From: Pseudorhodoferax sp. Leaf274
GTDB taxonomy: Bacteria > Pseudomonadota > Gammaproteobacteria > Burkholderiales > Burkholderiaceae_C
Direction: 5' to 3'
Length of the DNA stretch: 64,000 nt
NCBI RefSeq assembly: GCF_001422445.1
Contig: NZ_LMNA01000029.1
Location: 100,661 to 164,660 of the forward strand
In this document: piece after piece, positions 25,951 to 34,678 of the stretch
Layout: every line of letters starts with the position of its first letter
How positions within the stretch are numbered: position 1 is the stretch's first letter
Made by a program: the position numbers and the translations under genes
The notes under the pieces: generated by a model
The model's input: only the letters and a program-made list of their open reading frames with translations
Told to the model about the DNA's origin: nothing
Database searches by the model: none

Positions 25951-28268
25951 AACCCCGTGCCTGGCGGCTGGCCGACCACCTGACCGCGCTGCTGCTGGTC
26001 GCCATGCTGGCCAGCTTCGCGCTGGCCGCCGCGGCGCTGCTGCTCTACCGCATCCCCGAGATCGAACGCCAGGCCGGTGCGGTGCTGCAGCGCGAGGTGG
26101 ACGGCATGTCCGAACGCCTGGCGCTGCTGCTGCAGACGCTGCAGGGCCGGCTCGAGCAGTCTGCGCAGCTGCTCGACCAGTTGCCCGCCAGCCGGGCCGA
26201 GGCCTTGCTGGACGCCACCATCGACACGGCCCAGGTGGCGGTGGCGCTGTACCGCCTCGGGCCGGACGGGCGGCTGCAGGTGCTGGGCCTGCCGTACGAC
26301 CAGCGCGGCCGGCGCCATGCGTCGATCGGCAGCGACCTGTCGCGCAGCCCGCTGTGGGCGGCCCTGGCCTCCGGGACCGGCGTGGCCTGGGACAGCGGGC
26401 ATCTCTCGCCCATCACCGGCCTGCCCACCGTGGCCGCGGCCTGGCGCGACACGCACGGCCACGTGCTCGTGGCCGAGATGCCGGCCGGCGCGCTGGTGCG
26501 CACGGTGGCGCTGGCGGCGGCCACGGACGCCGCGCCCATGTGGGTGGTCGACCGCAGCGGCGAGGTCGTCGTCGACGCCAGCGGCCAGGGCGACGAGGGC
26601 CGGCCGGACCTGCGCGAGCGGCTGGCGGCGGCCGCGCCGCACCTGCCTGGCCAGCTGCATTGGCAGGGCCGCGACTGGCGCGCCGCCGTGGCCGAGGCGC
26701 CCGCGCTGGGCTGGCGCATCGTCGGCCGCGCGCCTTCGGGGCTGGACAACCTGCAGGTACGCCGGCTGTTGCTCTTCAACTGCGTTGCGCTGGCGGCCAG
26801 CCTGTTGGCCGGCGCGCTGATCGCGGCGCTGTGGTCGCAGCGCATGGCGCAGCCGCTGCAGGCCACCGTCGAGCGTGCGCGCCAGGCCATGGCCGGCGAA
26901 CTGCCGCTGCCGGCGGCGCGGCGCAGCAACGTCGTCGAGTTCAACCAGCTGGCGCAGGAGCTGCAGACCATGGCCGTGGCGCTGCACGAGCGCGAGCTGC
27001 GCTGGCAGAGCATCTTCAACGCCGCGCCCCTGGCCATGGGCGTGGCCGACGCCCGCACGGCCATGCGGCTGCTGGCCGTGAACGATGCGTGGTGCCGCGA
27101 TTTCGGCTTCACGCGCGAGGAGGCGGTGGGACGCAGCGTGCTGGAGCTGGACATGCTCCTGAAGCCGCCGAGCGAAGAGGAGCTCGCCGGGCTGGTCGCG
27201 GCCGGGCCGGCCCGCACCGAACTGCCGCTGCGCAGGCGCGATGGCCGCATCGTGCAGACGCTGATGTTCGGCCCGCACCCCGTGCCCGGCAGCGACCGCG
27301 AGGTGATCTGGGCCTCGATGGACCTCAGCGCCTTGCGCGAGGCCGAAGATGCGCTGCGCGAACTGAACCAGCAGCTCGAGGCCCGGGTGGCGCAGCGCAG
27401 CCATGCGCTGGCCACGTCGAACGAGGCGCTGGCGCGCAGCGCCGAGCAACTGCGCCTGGCCCAGGCCGAGCTCGTGCAGGCCGAGAAGATGGCGGCGCTG
27501 GGTGCGCTGGTGGCCGGCATCGCGCACGAACTGCAGACGCCGCTGGGCAACGGCCTGCTGGCCATCGGCAGCCTGGCAGCGGTGCTCGAGCGCTTCCAGG
27601 AGGCCAGCCGGGCGGGCCTGCGCCGGGCCGACCTGGCGGCTTTCCTCGCCGGCCTGGAGGAGGGTGCGGAGATCGCCGAGCGCAGCCTGCGCCGCGCGGC
27701 CGATTTGGTGCAGAACTTCAAGCAGGTGGCGGTGGACCAGACCAGCGCGCAGCGCCGGCGCTTCGAGCTGCACGACGTGGTGCGCGACATGGCCGCCAGC
27801 CTGCGCCCGGGCCTGGCCGGCACGCCCTACACCATCGAGGTGGACGTGCCGGCCACCGGCCTGCTGCTGGACAGCTACCCCGGCGCGCTGGGCCAGACGC
27901 TGGGCCAGCTGGTGCACAACGCGGTGCTGCACGGCTTTGACGGGCGCGACCACGGCTGCGTGCGCATCACGGGTGGCCGCGGCGAGGACGGCCAGGCCTG
28001 GCTGCGCGTGGCCGATGACGGCAAGGGCATCGCGGCCGGGCGCATCGCGCAGCTGTTCGACCCCTTCGCGGCCGGCCAGGGCGCGCAGGGCGGGCCGCAT
28101 GGTGCAGGGCTGGGCCTGTACATCGCCGCCAATGCGGTGGCCAGGCTGCTCGGCGGCGGGCTGACGGTGCACAGCACCGAGGGGCAGGGCAGCTGTTTCG
28201 AACTGCGCCTGCCGGACCACGCGCCGGGCCCGCGCAGCGCGCGCGACGGCGCGAGGGAACCCTGGTGA
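25947..28268 (+). CDS. Membrane sensor histidine kinase 4 (paralog, divergent ATPase)
   Basis: 773 residues starting in the ATGA overlap (MKPRAWRLADHLTALLL). The layout is the same: TM1 about 12-35, periplasmic sensor, TM2 about 275-300, PAS, H-box IAHELQTPLGN (H527), N-box LVHNAVLHGFDG and G1 DDGKGIAA. The lid and G2 region reads FAAGQGAQGGPHGAGLGLY instead of the MTTRMGRGGTGLGLH shared by kinases 2 and 3 (kinase 1 nearly the same), so this copy has diverged most. It is the last gene of the plus-strand run and converges on the CoA transferase with an 88-bp gap. Confidence 0.9.
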   Translation: MKPRAWRLADHLTALLLVAMLASFALAAAALLLYRIPEIERQAGAVLQREVDGMSERLALLLQTLQGRLEQSAQLLDQLPASRAEALLDATIDTAQVAVALYRLGPDGRLQVLGLPYDQRGRRHASIGSDLSRSPLWAALASGTGVAWDSGHLSPITGLPTVAAAWRDTHGHVLVAEMPAGALVRTVALAAATDAAPMWVVDRSGEVVVDASGQGDEGRPDLRERLAAAAPHLPGQLHWQGRDWRAAVAEAPALGWRIVGRAPSGLDNLQVRRLLLFNCVALAASLLAGALIAALWSQRMAQPLQATVERARQAMAGELPLPAARRSNVVEFNQLAQELQTMAVALHERELRWQSIFNAAPLAMGVADARTAMRLLAVNDAWCRDFGFTREEAVGRSVLELDMLLKPPSEEELAGLVAAGPARTELPLRRRDGRIVQTLMFGPHPVPGSDREVIWASMDLSALREAEDALRELNQQLEARVAQRSHALATSNEALARSAEQLRLAQAELVQAEKMAALGALVAGIAHELQTPLGNGLLAIGSLAAVLERFQEASRAGLRRADLAAFLAGLEEGAEIAERSLRRAADLVQNFKQVAVDQTSAQRRRFELHDVVRDMAASLRPGLAGTPYTIEVDVPATGLLLDSYPGALGQTLGQLVHNAVLHGFDGRDHGCVRITGGRGEDGQAWLRVADDGKGIAAGRIAQLFDPFAAGQGAQGGPHGAGLGLYIAANAVARLLGGGLTVHSTEGQGSCFELRLPDHAPGPRSARDGAREPW

Positions 28269-28356
28269 TCGTCATGGCCCCCGCACCGCCGCGCGGGCGG
28301 CGTGCCGGCGCCGGCTGGCACGTGCGTCGGCCGGCGCCCGACTGCGCCGGGGCGGG

Positions 28357-29550
28357 TCAGCCGCCCGTGACCTGGCGGGCCCGCAGGTCGGCGATCTCCG
28401 CCTCGCCGTAGCCCAGCTCGCGCAGCAGCGCATCGCCGTGCTCGCCGGTGGCCGGCGGCTGCAGCCGGATGCCGGGCCGCTGCCCGTCCAGCGTGAAGGG
28501 CAGCAGCGGCACCTTGGACATCCGGCCGTCGTTCATGCGCACCGCGCCGAAACCGCCGCTCTCGTTCAGGTGCGGGTCGTCGAACAGGTCCTGCGGCCGG
28601 GCGATGGGCGCGAACGGCAGTTCGTTGGCCTCGAACACGGCCGCCAGCTCGGCGGCGCTGTGCCCGGCCAGGTGCGTGCGCAGCCTGGGCAGCAGCCAGC
28701 CGCGCGCCAGCACGCGGTCGTTGTTGGTCTTGAGCCGCGGATCGGCCAGCAGTTCATGCAGGCCGAAGGCCTGGCAGAACACGGCCCACTGCCTGTCGCT
28801 GACGGCGGCCAGGAAGATCTGCTCGCCATCCCTGACCGTGAACACGTCGTACACGGCCCAGGCCGAGATGCGGCTGGGCATGGGGTCCGCGGCGCGGCCC
28901 GTGGCGGCGAACTGCATCATGTGCTGCATCACCAGGAACACGTTGTTCTCGAACAGCGCGGCCTGCACCTCGCAGCCCTGGCCGGTCTGCTCGCGCTGGC
29001 GCAGCGCGGCCATGGCACCGATGGCGCCGAACATGCCGCCCATGATGTCGTTGACGCTGGTGCCCGCGCGCAGCGGGTCGCCGGCGCGGCCCGTCATGTA
29101 GGCCAGGCCGCCCATCATCTGCACCACCTCGTCCAGTGCCGTGCGCTGCTCGTAGGGGCCGGGCAGGAAGCCCTTATGGCTCACGTAGACCACGCGCGGG
29201 TTGAGTTTCTTGACGCTGGCGTGGTCCAGTCCCAGCCTGGCCATGGTGCCGGGCTTGAAGTTCTCGCTCACGATGTCGGCCGTGGCCACCAGCCGCAGCG
29301 CGGCCTCGCGGCCTTCGGGCTGCTTCAGGTCGAGCGCGATGCTCTTCTTGTTGCGGTTGAAGGCCGGGAAGAAGCCGGCGCCCGCGCCGAGCAGCCGGCG
29401 CGTGTTGTCGCCTTCCAGCGGCTCGACCTTGATGACCTCGGCGCCCAGGTCGCCCAGCAGCATGCCGCAGGTCGGGCCCATGACCATGTGGGTGAATTCG
29501 ACGATGCGGATGCCGGCATAGGGCAGCGGTGCGGGGCAGGGGGTGTTCAT
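28357..29550 (-). CDS. Family III CoA transferase (CaiB/BaiF type)
   Basis: 397 residues of the formyl-CoA transferase/CaiB fold, with the N-terminal signature GIRIVEFTHMVMGPTCGMLL and LGAEVIKVEPLEGD, then NRNKKSIALDL, and typical length. The family moves CoA between carboxylic acids; substrates cannot be told from sequence. The ATG overlaps the stop of the histidine kinase gene (ATGA), placing it in one operon with a two-component system, an unusual partner. No hydratase or dehydrogenase is adjacent. Confidence 0.9.
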   Translation of the reverse strand: MNTPCPAPLPYAGIRIVEFTHMVMGPTCGMLLGDLGAEVIKVEPLEGDNTRRLLGAGAGFFPAFNRNKKSIALDLKQPEGREAALRLVATADIVSENFKPGTMARLGLDHASVKKLNPRVVYVSHKGFLPGPYEQRTALDEVVQMMGGLAYMTGRAGDPLRAGTSVNDIMGGMFGAIGAMAALRQREQTGQGCEVQAALFENNVFLVMQHMMQFAATGRAADPMPSRISAWAVYDVFTVRDGEQIFLAAVSDRQWAVFCQAFGLHELLADPRLKTNNDRVLARGWLLPRLRTHLAGHSAAELAAVFEANELPFAPIARPQDLFDDPHLNESGGFGAVRMNDGRMSKVPLLPFTLDGQRPGIRLQPPATGEHGDALLRELGYGEAEIADLRARQVTGG

Positions 29551-30866
29551 GGCGCGGGGTCGGGGGCGAAGCGCACGGCGGCGGCCAGGCCGCCCAGCCG
29601 CGCGGATGGGGCGAGCTGCAGTGTCGCACCGTGGCGCTCGGCGATGGCGTGCGCGATGGTCAGGCCCAGCCCGCTGCCGCCGGCCGGGGCGCCGGGGCTG
29701 CGGTAGAAGCGTTCGAACACGCGGGCGCGTTCCTCGGGGGCGATGCCCGGGCCGTCGTCGTGCACGGCCAGCTGCCATGGCGCCACCACCAGGTCGATGC
29801 GGCCGTCCGCGGCGCCGTACTTGATGGCGTTGTCCAGCAGGTTGCGCAGCAGGATGGCCAGCGCGTCGGCGTCGCCGCGCACCGGCGCCAGGGCGGCTTC
29901 GTCGCCCTCGATCTCCAGGCCCAGGTCGATGCCGCGTGCCTGGGCCTGCGGCAGCGCCTCGGCCAGGGCCTGGCGGGCGAGCGGCGCCAGCGCCAGCGGC
30001 GGCAGCGGGCCGCTGTCCTGCACCGCGGCTTCCTGGCGCGCGAGCAGCAGCAGTTGCTGCATGAGCCGGATCGCGCGGTCGATGCCCTGCTGCAGCCGGG
30101 CCAGCGCCACGCCGCGTGCGGGGGCGTCGGCGGCCCGTTCCACGGCCTGGGCCTGCAGCTTGAGCGCGGCCAGCGGCGAGCGCAGTTCGTGCGCGGCGTT
30201 GGCCACGAAGGCGCGCTGCGCGGCGAACGCCTGGTCGAGCCGGCGGAACAGCGCGTTGATCTCGTCCACCAGCGGGCGCACCTCGTCCGGCAGGCCGGTG
30301 CCCTGCAGCGCAGACAGGTCGTCGGCCGCGCGCACGGCCACCTCGGCCTGGGTGCGGGCGAGCGGCGCCAGCGAGCGGCTGATGCCCCACCACACCAGCA
30401 GCATCAGCACGGGTGCCATCAGCGCCATCGGCAGCGTGGCGCGCAGGGCCAGCGCGCGGGCCCGGGCCTGGCGCGCGTCCAGGTCCTGGGCGATCTGGAT
30501 GGTTTGGAAGCGCGTCTGCACCGTGTAGACGCGGTAGTGCACGCCGTCCAGCCGCGCGTCGGAGAAGCCCAGCACGGCGCGCGGCGGCAGCGGCGTGGGC
30601 ACGGAGCGGAACAGCTGCACGCCGTCGGCGCCCCAGATCTGCACGAGGTACTCGTCGCTGCCGTCCGCGTCGCGCGTGGGCGGTGCCAGCGGCAGGCCGC
30701 CGCGCAGCGCATGCGCCATCTGCTGCAGGTGGTAGTCGAACATCTCGTCGGCCTGGCGCAGCGCGCTGCGCCAGGCGGTGCCGGCGAGCACCGCCGCCGC
30801 CAGCACGATGACGGTCATGACGTAGCCGAGCAGCCGGCTCCTGAGGGAGTGACGGGAAGCGTTCAT
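29547..30866 (-). CDS. QseC-like sensor histidine kinase
   Basis: 439 residues. TM1 (about 14-30), a short periplasmic loop of about 130 residues, TM2 (about 160-180), HAMP-like linker, HisKA with NAAHELRSPLAALK, N-box LLDNAIKYGA, HDDGPGIAPEE and GGSGLGLTIA. The small periplasmic domain and sequence style resemble QseC/TctE-type kinases. The ATG overlaps the regulator stop (ATGA), and its own stop overlaps the CoA transferase start. The ligand is unknown. Confidence 0.9.
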   Translation of the reverse strand: MNASRHSLRSRLLGYVMTVIVLAAAVLAGTAWRSALRQADEMFDYHLQQMAHALRGGLPLAPPTRDADGSDEYLVQIWGADGVQLFRSVPTPLPPRAVLGFSDARLDGVHYRVYTVQTRFQTIQIAQDLDARQARARALALRATLPMALMAPVLMLLVWWGISRSLAPLARTQAEVAVRAADDLSALQGTGLPDEVRPLVDEINALFRRLDQAFAAQRAFVANAAHELRSPLAALKLQAQAVERAADAPARGVALARLQQGIDRAIRLMQQLLLLARQEAAVQDSGPLPPLALAPLARQALAEALPQAQARGIDLGLEIEGDEAALAPVRGDADALAILLRNLLDNAIKYGAADGRIDLVVAPWQLAVHDDGPGIAPEERARVFERFYRSPGAPAGGSGLGLTIAHAIAERHGATLQLAPSARLGGLAAAVRFAPDPAP

Positions 30867-31522
30867 GCCTTGGGCATCAGGTAGCCCAGCCCCCGCACGT
30901 TCTGGATCAGGCCGGGCCCGAGCTTCTTGCGCAGGCCGTGGATGTAGACCTCGATGGCGTTGGAGCTGATGTCGTCCTTCCAGCCGTAGAGCTTCTCTTC
31001 CAGCTGCGCGCGCGAGAACACCACGCCGGGCCGGGCCATCAGCGTCTCGAGCACGGCCCATTCGCGCGCCGACAGCACCACGGGCTCGCCGCCCTTGCTG
31101 GCCTCGCGCGTGGCCGGGTTGAGCGCCACGTCCTGGTAGCGCACCACGGGGTCGGCACGGCCGTGGGCGCGGCGGATCAGCGCGTGGATGCGGGCCAGCA
31201 GCTCGTCCAGGTCGTAGGGCTTGAGCACGTAGTCGTCGGCACCGGCATTCAGGCCGGCCACGCGCTCGGCCACGGCGTCGCGCGCGGTCAGGATCAGCAC
31301 CGGCACCGTCTCCTGGCGCGCCCGCAGCGCGCGCAGCACCTCCAGGCCGTCGCGTCGGGGCAGGCCCAGGTCGAGCAGCACGAGGTCGTAGCGCTCGGCC
31401 TGCAGCGCGGTGTCGGCCATCTCGCCGTCGCGCACCCAGTCCACGGCGAAGTGCTCGGCCCGCAGCAGGTCGAGCACGGTCTCGCCGATCATGGTGTCGT
31501 CCTCGACCAGAAGCAATCGCAT
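30863..31522 (-). CDS. OmpR-family response regulator (QseB-like)
   Basis: 219 residues. The receiver begins MRLLLVEDDTMIGETVLDL; the phospho-acceptor Asp is in LVLLDLGLPRRDG, with Thr in LILTARD and Lys in VLKPYDLDEL. The C-terminal winged helix carries EWAVLETLMARPG and the recognition helix around SNAIEVYIHGLRKKL. The start ATG has GAGGAC six bases upstream. It pairs with the kinase that follows. Confidence 0.93.
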   Translation of the reverse strand: MRLLLVEDDTMIGETVLDLLRAEHFAVDWVRDGEMADTALQAERYDLVLLDLGLPRRDGLEVLRALRARQETVPVLILTARDAVAERVAGLNAGADDYVLKPYDLDELLARIHALIRRAHGRADPVVRYQDVALNPATREASKGGEPVVLSAREWAVLETLMARPGVVFSRAQLEEKLYGWKDDISSNAIEVYIHGLRKKLGPGLIQNVRGLGYLMPKA

Positions 31523-31632
31523 GCGGTGTCCTCGTTGGCGGCGATTATCCCGACGGGGCCGGCGCGAAACTGAAGCGGAACTGAAAGCCGGCCGCCCGTG
31601 GCTTAATACCGGGTTTTTCAAGGAGATGCGAC

Positions 31633-32346
31633 ATGGGCGCGCAGTGGAAATCGAAGGGCAAGGAGCTCGTGGCCAATGCCAAGGGCAAGCTGTTCAGCAA
31701 GCTGGCCAAGGACATCATGCTGGCCGCACGCAACGGCGCCGACCCGGCCAGCAACGCCAAGCTGCGGCTGGTGGTGGAGCAGGCGCGCAAGGCGTCCATG
31801 CCCAAGGACACGCTGGACCGCGCCATCAAGAAGGGCGCGGGGCTGACCGGCGAGACGGTGCACTTCGACCACGTCATCTACGAGGGCTTCGCGCCGCACC
31901 GCGTGCCGGTGATGGTCGAGTGCCTGACCGACAACGTGAACCGCACCGCCCCGGAGATGCGCGTGCTGTTCCGCAAGGGCCAGCTCGGCACCTCGGGCTC
32001 GGTCTCCTGGGATTTCGACCACGTCGGCATGGTGGAGGCCGAACCCGCTGCCGCCGGTGCCGACCCCGAACTGGCCGCCATCGAGGCCGGCGCGCAGGAC
32101 TTCGAGCCGGGCCACGAGGAGGGCAGCACGCTGTTCCTGACCGACCCGGGCGACCTCGACCTGGTCAGCCGCGCGCTGCCGGCCCAGGGCTTCACGGTGC
32201 TGTCGGCCAAGCTCGGCTACAAGGCCAAGAACCCGGTCGACCCGGCCAGCCTGTCGGCCGCGGACCTGGAGGAGGTCGAGGCCTTCCTGGCCGCCATCGA
32301 CGCCAACGACGACGTGCAGAACCTGTTCGTGGGACTGGGCGGTTGA
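31633..32346 (+). CDS. YebC/PmpR-family protein (TACO1 fold)
   Basis: 237 residues, the expected family length. The start [18 protein letters not shown] and the [14 protein letters not shown] motif are family hallmarks. Members act as DNA-binding regulators (PmpR) or as ribosome-associated factors aiding proline-rich translation; which one applies here cannot be told, and a second copy often exists beside ruvC. The ATG is preceded by a strong AAGGAG. It is divergent from the response regulator across 110 bp. Confidence 0.9.
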   Translation: MGAQWKSKGKELVANAKGKLFSKLAKDIMLAARNGADPASNAKLRLVVEQARKASMPKDTLDRAIKKGAGLTGETVHFDHVIYEGFAPHRVPVMVECLTDNVNRTAPEMRVLFRKGQLGTSGSVSWDFDHVGMVEAEPAAAGADPELAAIEAGAQDFEPGHEEGSTLFLTDPGDLDLVSRALPAQGFTVLSAKLGYKAKNPVDPASLSAADLEEVEAFLAAIDANDDVQNLFVGLGG

Positions 32347-32368
32347 CGCCAGGCCCGGAGCGAAGGTC

Positions 32369-33535
32369 CTACCGCGCCAGCCGCATCAGCTTGCCGCTGT
32401 CGGTGAGCAGCAGCAGCGCGCCGTCGGGCGCCTGCCGCACATCGCGGAAGCGCTCGCCCAGCGTGCCGAACATGGCCTCGCGCGCGCTCACGGTGTTGCC
32501 GTCCAGCGTGAGGCGCCACAGGGCCTGGCCGGCCAGCGATCCCGAGAACAGCTGGCCGCGCCATTCGGGGAACATGCTGCCCGTGTAGAACGCCAGGCCG
32601 GCCGGCGCGATGGACGTGGGCACCCAGTAGGTCAGCGGCTCCACGTAGTCGGGCGCGTGCGTGCCGCCGCCGATGCGGCAGCCCGTGCCGACCGGCGATC
32701 CATAGGGGCAGCCGTAGCTGCGCAGGGGCCAGCCGTAGTTGGCGCCGGCACGGGCGATGTTGAGCTCGTCGCCGCCCTGCGGACCATGCTCGCTGACCCA
32801 CAATTCGCCCGTGCCGGGGTGCAGCGCGGCACCCTGCGGGTTGCGGTGGCCCATGCTCCACAGGCCGGGCAGCGCACCGCTGCCGAAGGAGGGGTTGTCC
32901 GCCGGTGCCGTGCCGTCGCGCTGGATGCGCACTACCTTGCCCAGCGTCTGGGCCGCGTCCTGCGCGGGGCTTTCCAGCGCGCGTTCGCCCAGCGTCACGA
33001 ACAGCGTCTTGTCGCGGCCGAACGCCATGCGCGCGCCAAAGTGGTTGCCGCCCGTGGTCTTGGGCACCTGGCGCAGGATGACGGTGGCGTCCACCAGCGC
33101 ATCGCCCGCCAGCCGCGCGCGCAGCACGGCCGTGCCGGCGGTGCCGGCCTGGGCGCCCACGCCGGGCTCGGCATAGCTCAGGTAGACCCAGGGTGCGCCC
33201 GCGCTGTAGTCGGGGTCGAGCGCCACGTCGAGCAGGCCGCCCTGTCCGGCCGCCGCGACGGCCGGCACGCCGGCGATCTGCGCCAGCGTCGTGCGGCCGT
33301 CGGCCGACAGGCGCAGCAGGCTGCCGGCCTTCTGTGTCACGAGCATCTGGCCGTCCGGCAGCACCGCCAGGCTCCAGGGACTGGCGAGGCTGCTGTGCAG
33401 CGTGGTGAGCTGCGGCTCGGCGGGCGTTGGGGGCGGCGTGGCCGCGTCGTCGCTGCCACCGCCGCCGCAGGCCACGGCCCCGAGCACGAGGAGCAGGGCG
33501 GCTGCGGCAAGGCGCGGACCGGTCGTCGTCGTCAT
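32369..33535 (-). CDS. PQQ-dependent sugar dehydrogenase-like lipoprotein
   Basis: 388 residues from ATG 33535, with GGAGA upstream (an ATG at 33550 lacks a ribosome binding site). A lipoprotein signal ends LLLVLGAVAC followed by GGGGSDD, so it is probably lipid-anchored. The beta-propeller matches the glucose/sorbosone dehydrogenase family (PQQ, YliI-like): ASPWSLAVLPDG, then GLLDVALDPDY, TGGNHFGARMAF, SMGHRNPQGAALHP and SEHGPQGGDELN. The family oxidises aldoses with PQQ in the periplasm; no pqq genes are in the window. Confidence 0.88.
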   Translation of the reverse strand: MTTTTGPRLAAAALLLVLGAVACGGGGSDDAATPPPTPAEPQLTTLHSSLASPWSLAVLPDGQMLVTQKAGSLLRLSADGRTTLAQIAGVPAVAAAGQGGLLDVALDPDYSAGAPWVYLSYAEPGVGAQAGTAGTAVLRARLAGDALVDATVILRQVPKTTGGNHFGARMAFGRDKTLFVTLGERALESPAQDAAQTLGKVVRIQRDGTAPADNPSFGSGALPGLWSMGHRNPQGAALHPGTGELWVSEHGPQGGDELNIARAGANYGWPLRSYGCPYGSPVGTGCRIGGGTHAPDYVEPLTYWVPTSIAPAGLAFYTGSMFPEWRGQLFSGSLAGQALWRLTLDGNTVSAREAMFGTLGERFRDVRQAPDGALLLLTDSGKLMRLAR

Positions 33536-33628
33536 GGCGTTCTCCAGCATGAGAGTGCGCGCATGCTAGGCAAGGATCGCGGCGCCGGCTGTAGGCCCCG
33601 GCCGCGTCCGTCCGGGGTCAGCCCAGGG

Positions 33629-34561
33629 TCAGTCCAGCGGTTGCGTCAGGTACACGGCCTCGCGTCCGACGATGGGCTCGCGCGTGGGCATGAACACCGT
33701 GCAGTCGTCGCAGGGCGCCACGATGGCGTGCGGCCCGTCGGTGGCGATCAGTTCGCCACGGGCGAAGCTCTCCAGCCCGATCAGCGGCCGCGTGAAACGG
33801 AAATCCGCGGTGCGCACCAGGTGCGTCTCCAGCAGCTCGAAGCGCAGTTGCGGCTGCGCGGGGCGTTCGGCGGGCGCATCGACGAGGCCGAAATGCGCGA
33901 GGAAATCCAGCGTCACGGCCGTCGCCAGGCTGGCGGAGGCCTGCTGGAAGTGCTGGCCGCACTCGACCACCAGCGCCACGCCCGGGCCCGGCCCCTCGTT
34001 GCCGTGCGTGCCGTACTGGATCAGCGGCGTGCCCGAGCCCAGCCCCCGCGGCATGACCAGGTGCAGGGCCGGCCGGCCGATGGCCAGCGCCACGGCGGCA
34101 TTGCGCGAGAACGCCGGATAGACCCAGAACGGCGGCACCGCCTGGCTGGTGGAATGGATGTCGAGGATGTGGTCGGCCGCATCGACCACGCTGCGCAGGG
34201 CCCGCGCACGCTGCAGCTCCGGGCTGTCCTCGGCGCCGTCAAGCCAGTCGGCGGACCAGATGCGGTTCATGTTGTGCACGAGTTGGCGGCTGTCGAACGG
34301 ACGCTCGATGTCGAAGCTCTCGTAGGCCGCCACGTTGGCGAAGCTGACCGTCAGCGTGCCGATGCTCGGCCGCACGCCGGTGTCCAGCAGGTGCGTGGCG
34401 GCCACCATGCCGCAGATCTCGTTGCCGTGCGTGAGCGCGTTGATCAGCACGTGCGGGCCGGGTTTGCCGGAGCTGAAGCGGTGCACGTAGTCGACACCGG
34501 TGTTGCCCTGGCGGTAGGCGGAGAGGTCGCGCGGCAGGACTTCGAGAGGGGGCGTGGTCAT
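33629..34561 (-). CDS. Succinylglutamate desuccinylase/aspartoacylase-family hydrolase
   Basis: 310 residues of the zinc M14-like AspA/AstE family. Metal ligands appear in ALTHGNEICGM and in LDIHSTSQAV, with a candidate catalytic Glu in VALVVECGQHF. The family deacylates N-acyl amino acids. It is divergent from the acyl-CoA ligase across 117 bp holding the TTGAATTCAA operator, so the GntR regulator may control it too. Confidence 0.86.
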   Translation of the reverse strand: MTTPPLEVLPRDLSAYRQGNTGVDYVHRFSSGKPGPHVLINALTHGNEICGMVAATHLLDTGVRPSIGTLTVSFANVAAYESFDIERPFDSRQLVHNMNRIWSADWLDGAEDSPELQRARALRSVVDAADHILDIHSTSQAVPPFWVYPAFSRNAAVALAIGRPALHLVMPRGLGSGTPLIQYGTHGNEGPGPGVALVVECGQHFQQASASLATAVTLDFLAHFGLVDAPAERPAQPQLRFELLETHLVRTADFRFTRPLIGLESFARGELIATDGPHAIVAPCDDCTVFMPTREPIVGREAVYLTQPLD

Positions 34562-34601
34562 CGGGTCATCTTACGATCGGCCACCGCGGCAAGCACCGCG
34601 G

Positions 34602-34623
34602 AAAATTGAATTCAAAATAGAAT
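34602..34623. promoter_or_regulatory. Candidate GntR operator and -10 for the acyl-CoA ligase
   Basis: The palindrome TTGAATTCAA (34606-34615) lies in an AT-rich island between divergent genes, immediately upstream of TAGAAT (34618-34623), a good -10. The 14-bp core AAAATTGAATTCAA recurs exactly in front of the ABC importer operon. Adjacent to a GntR gene, this is the natural repressor site. Confidence 0.6.
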
Positions 34624-34678
34624 CCCATTCGATGCGCGCGCCAGGACATGCGCGCACGACACCCAGGAGACCTTGCCC

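Noticed and set aside
28269-28356. A possible intrinsic terminator in the 88-bp gap between kinase 4 and CoA transferase
   Set aside because: GC-rich inverted repeats are short and imperfect and no T-run follows on either strand.
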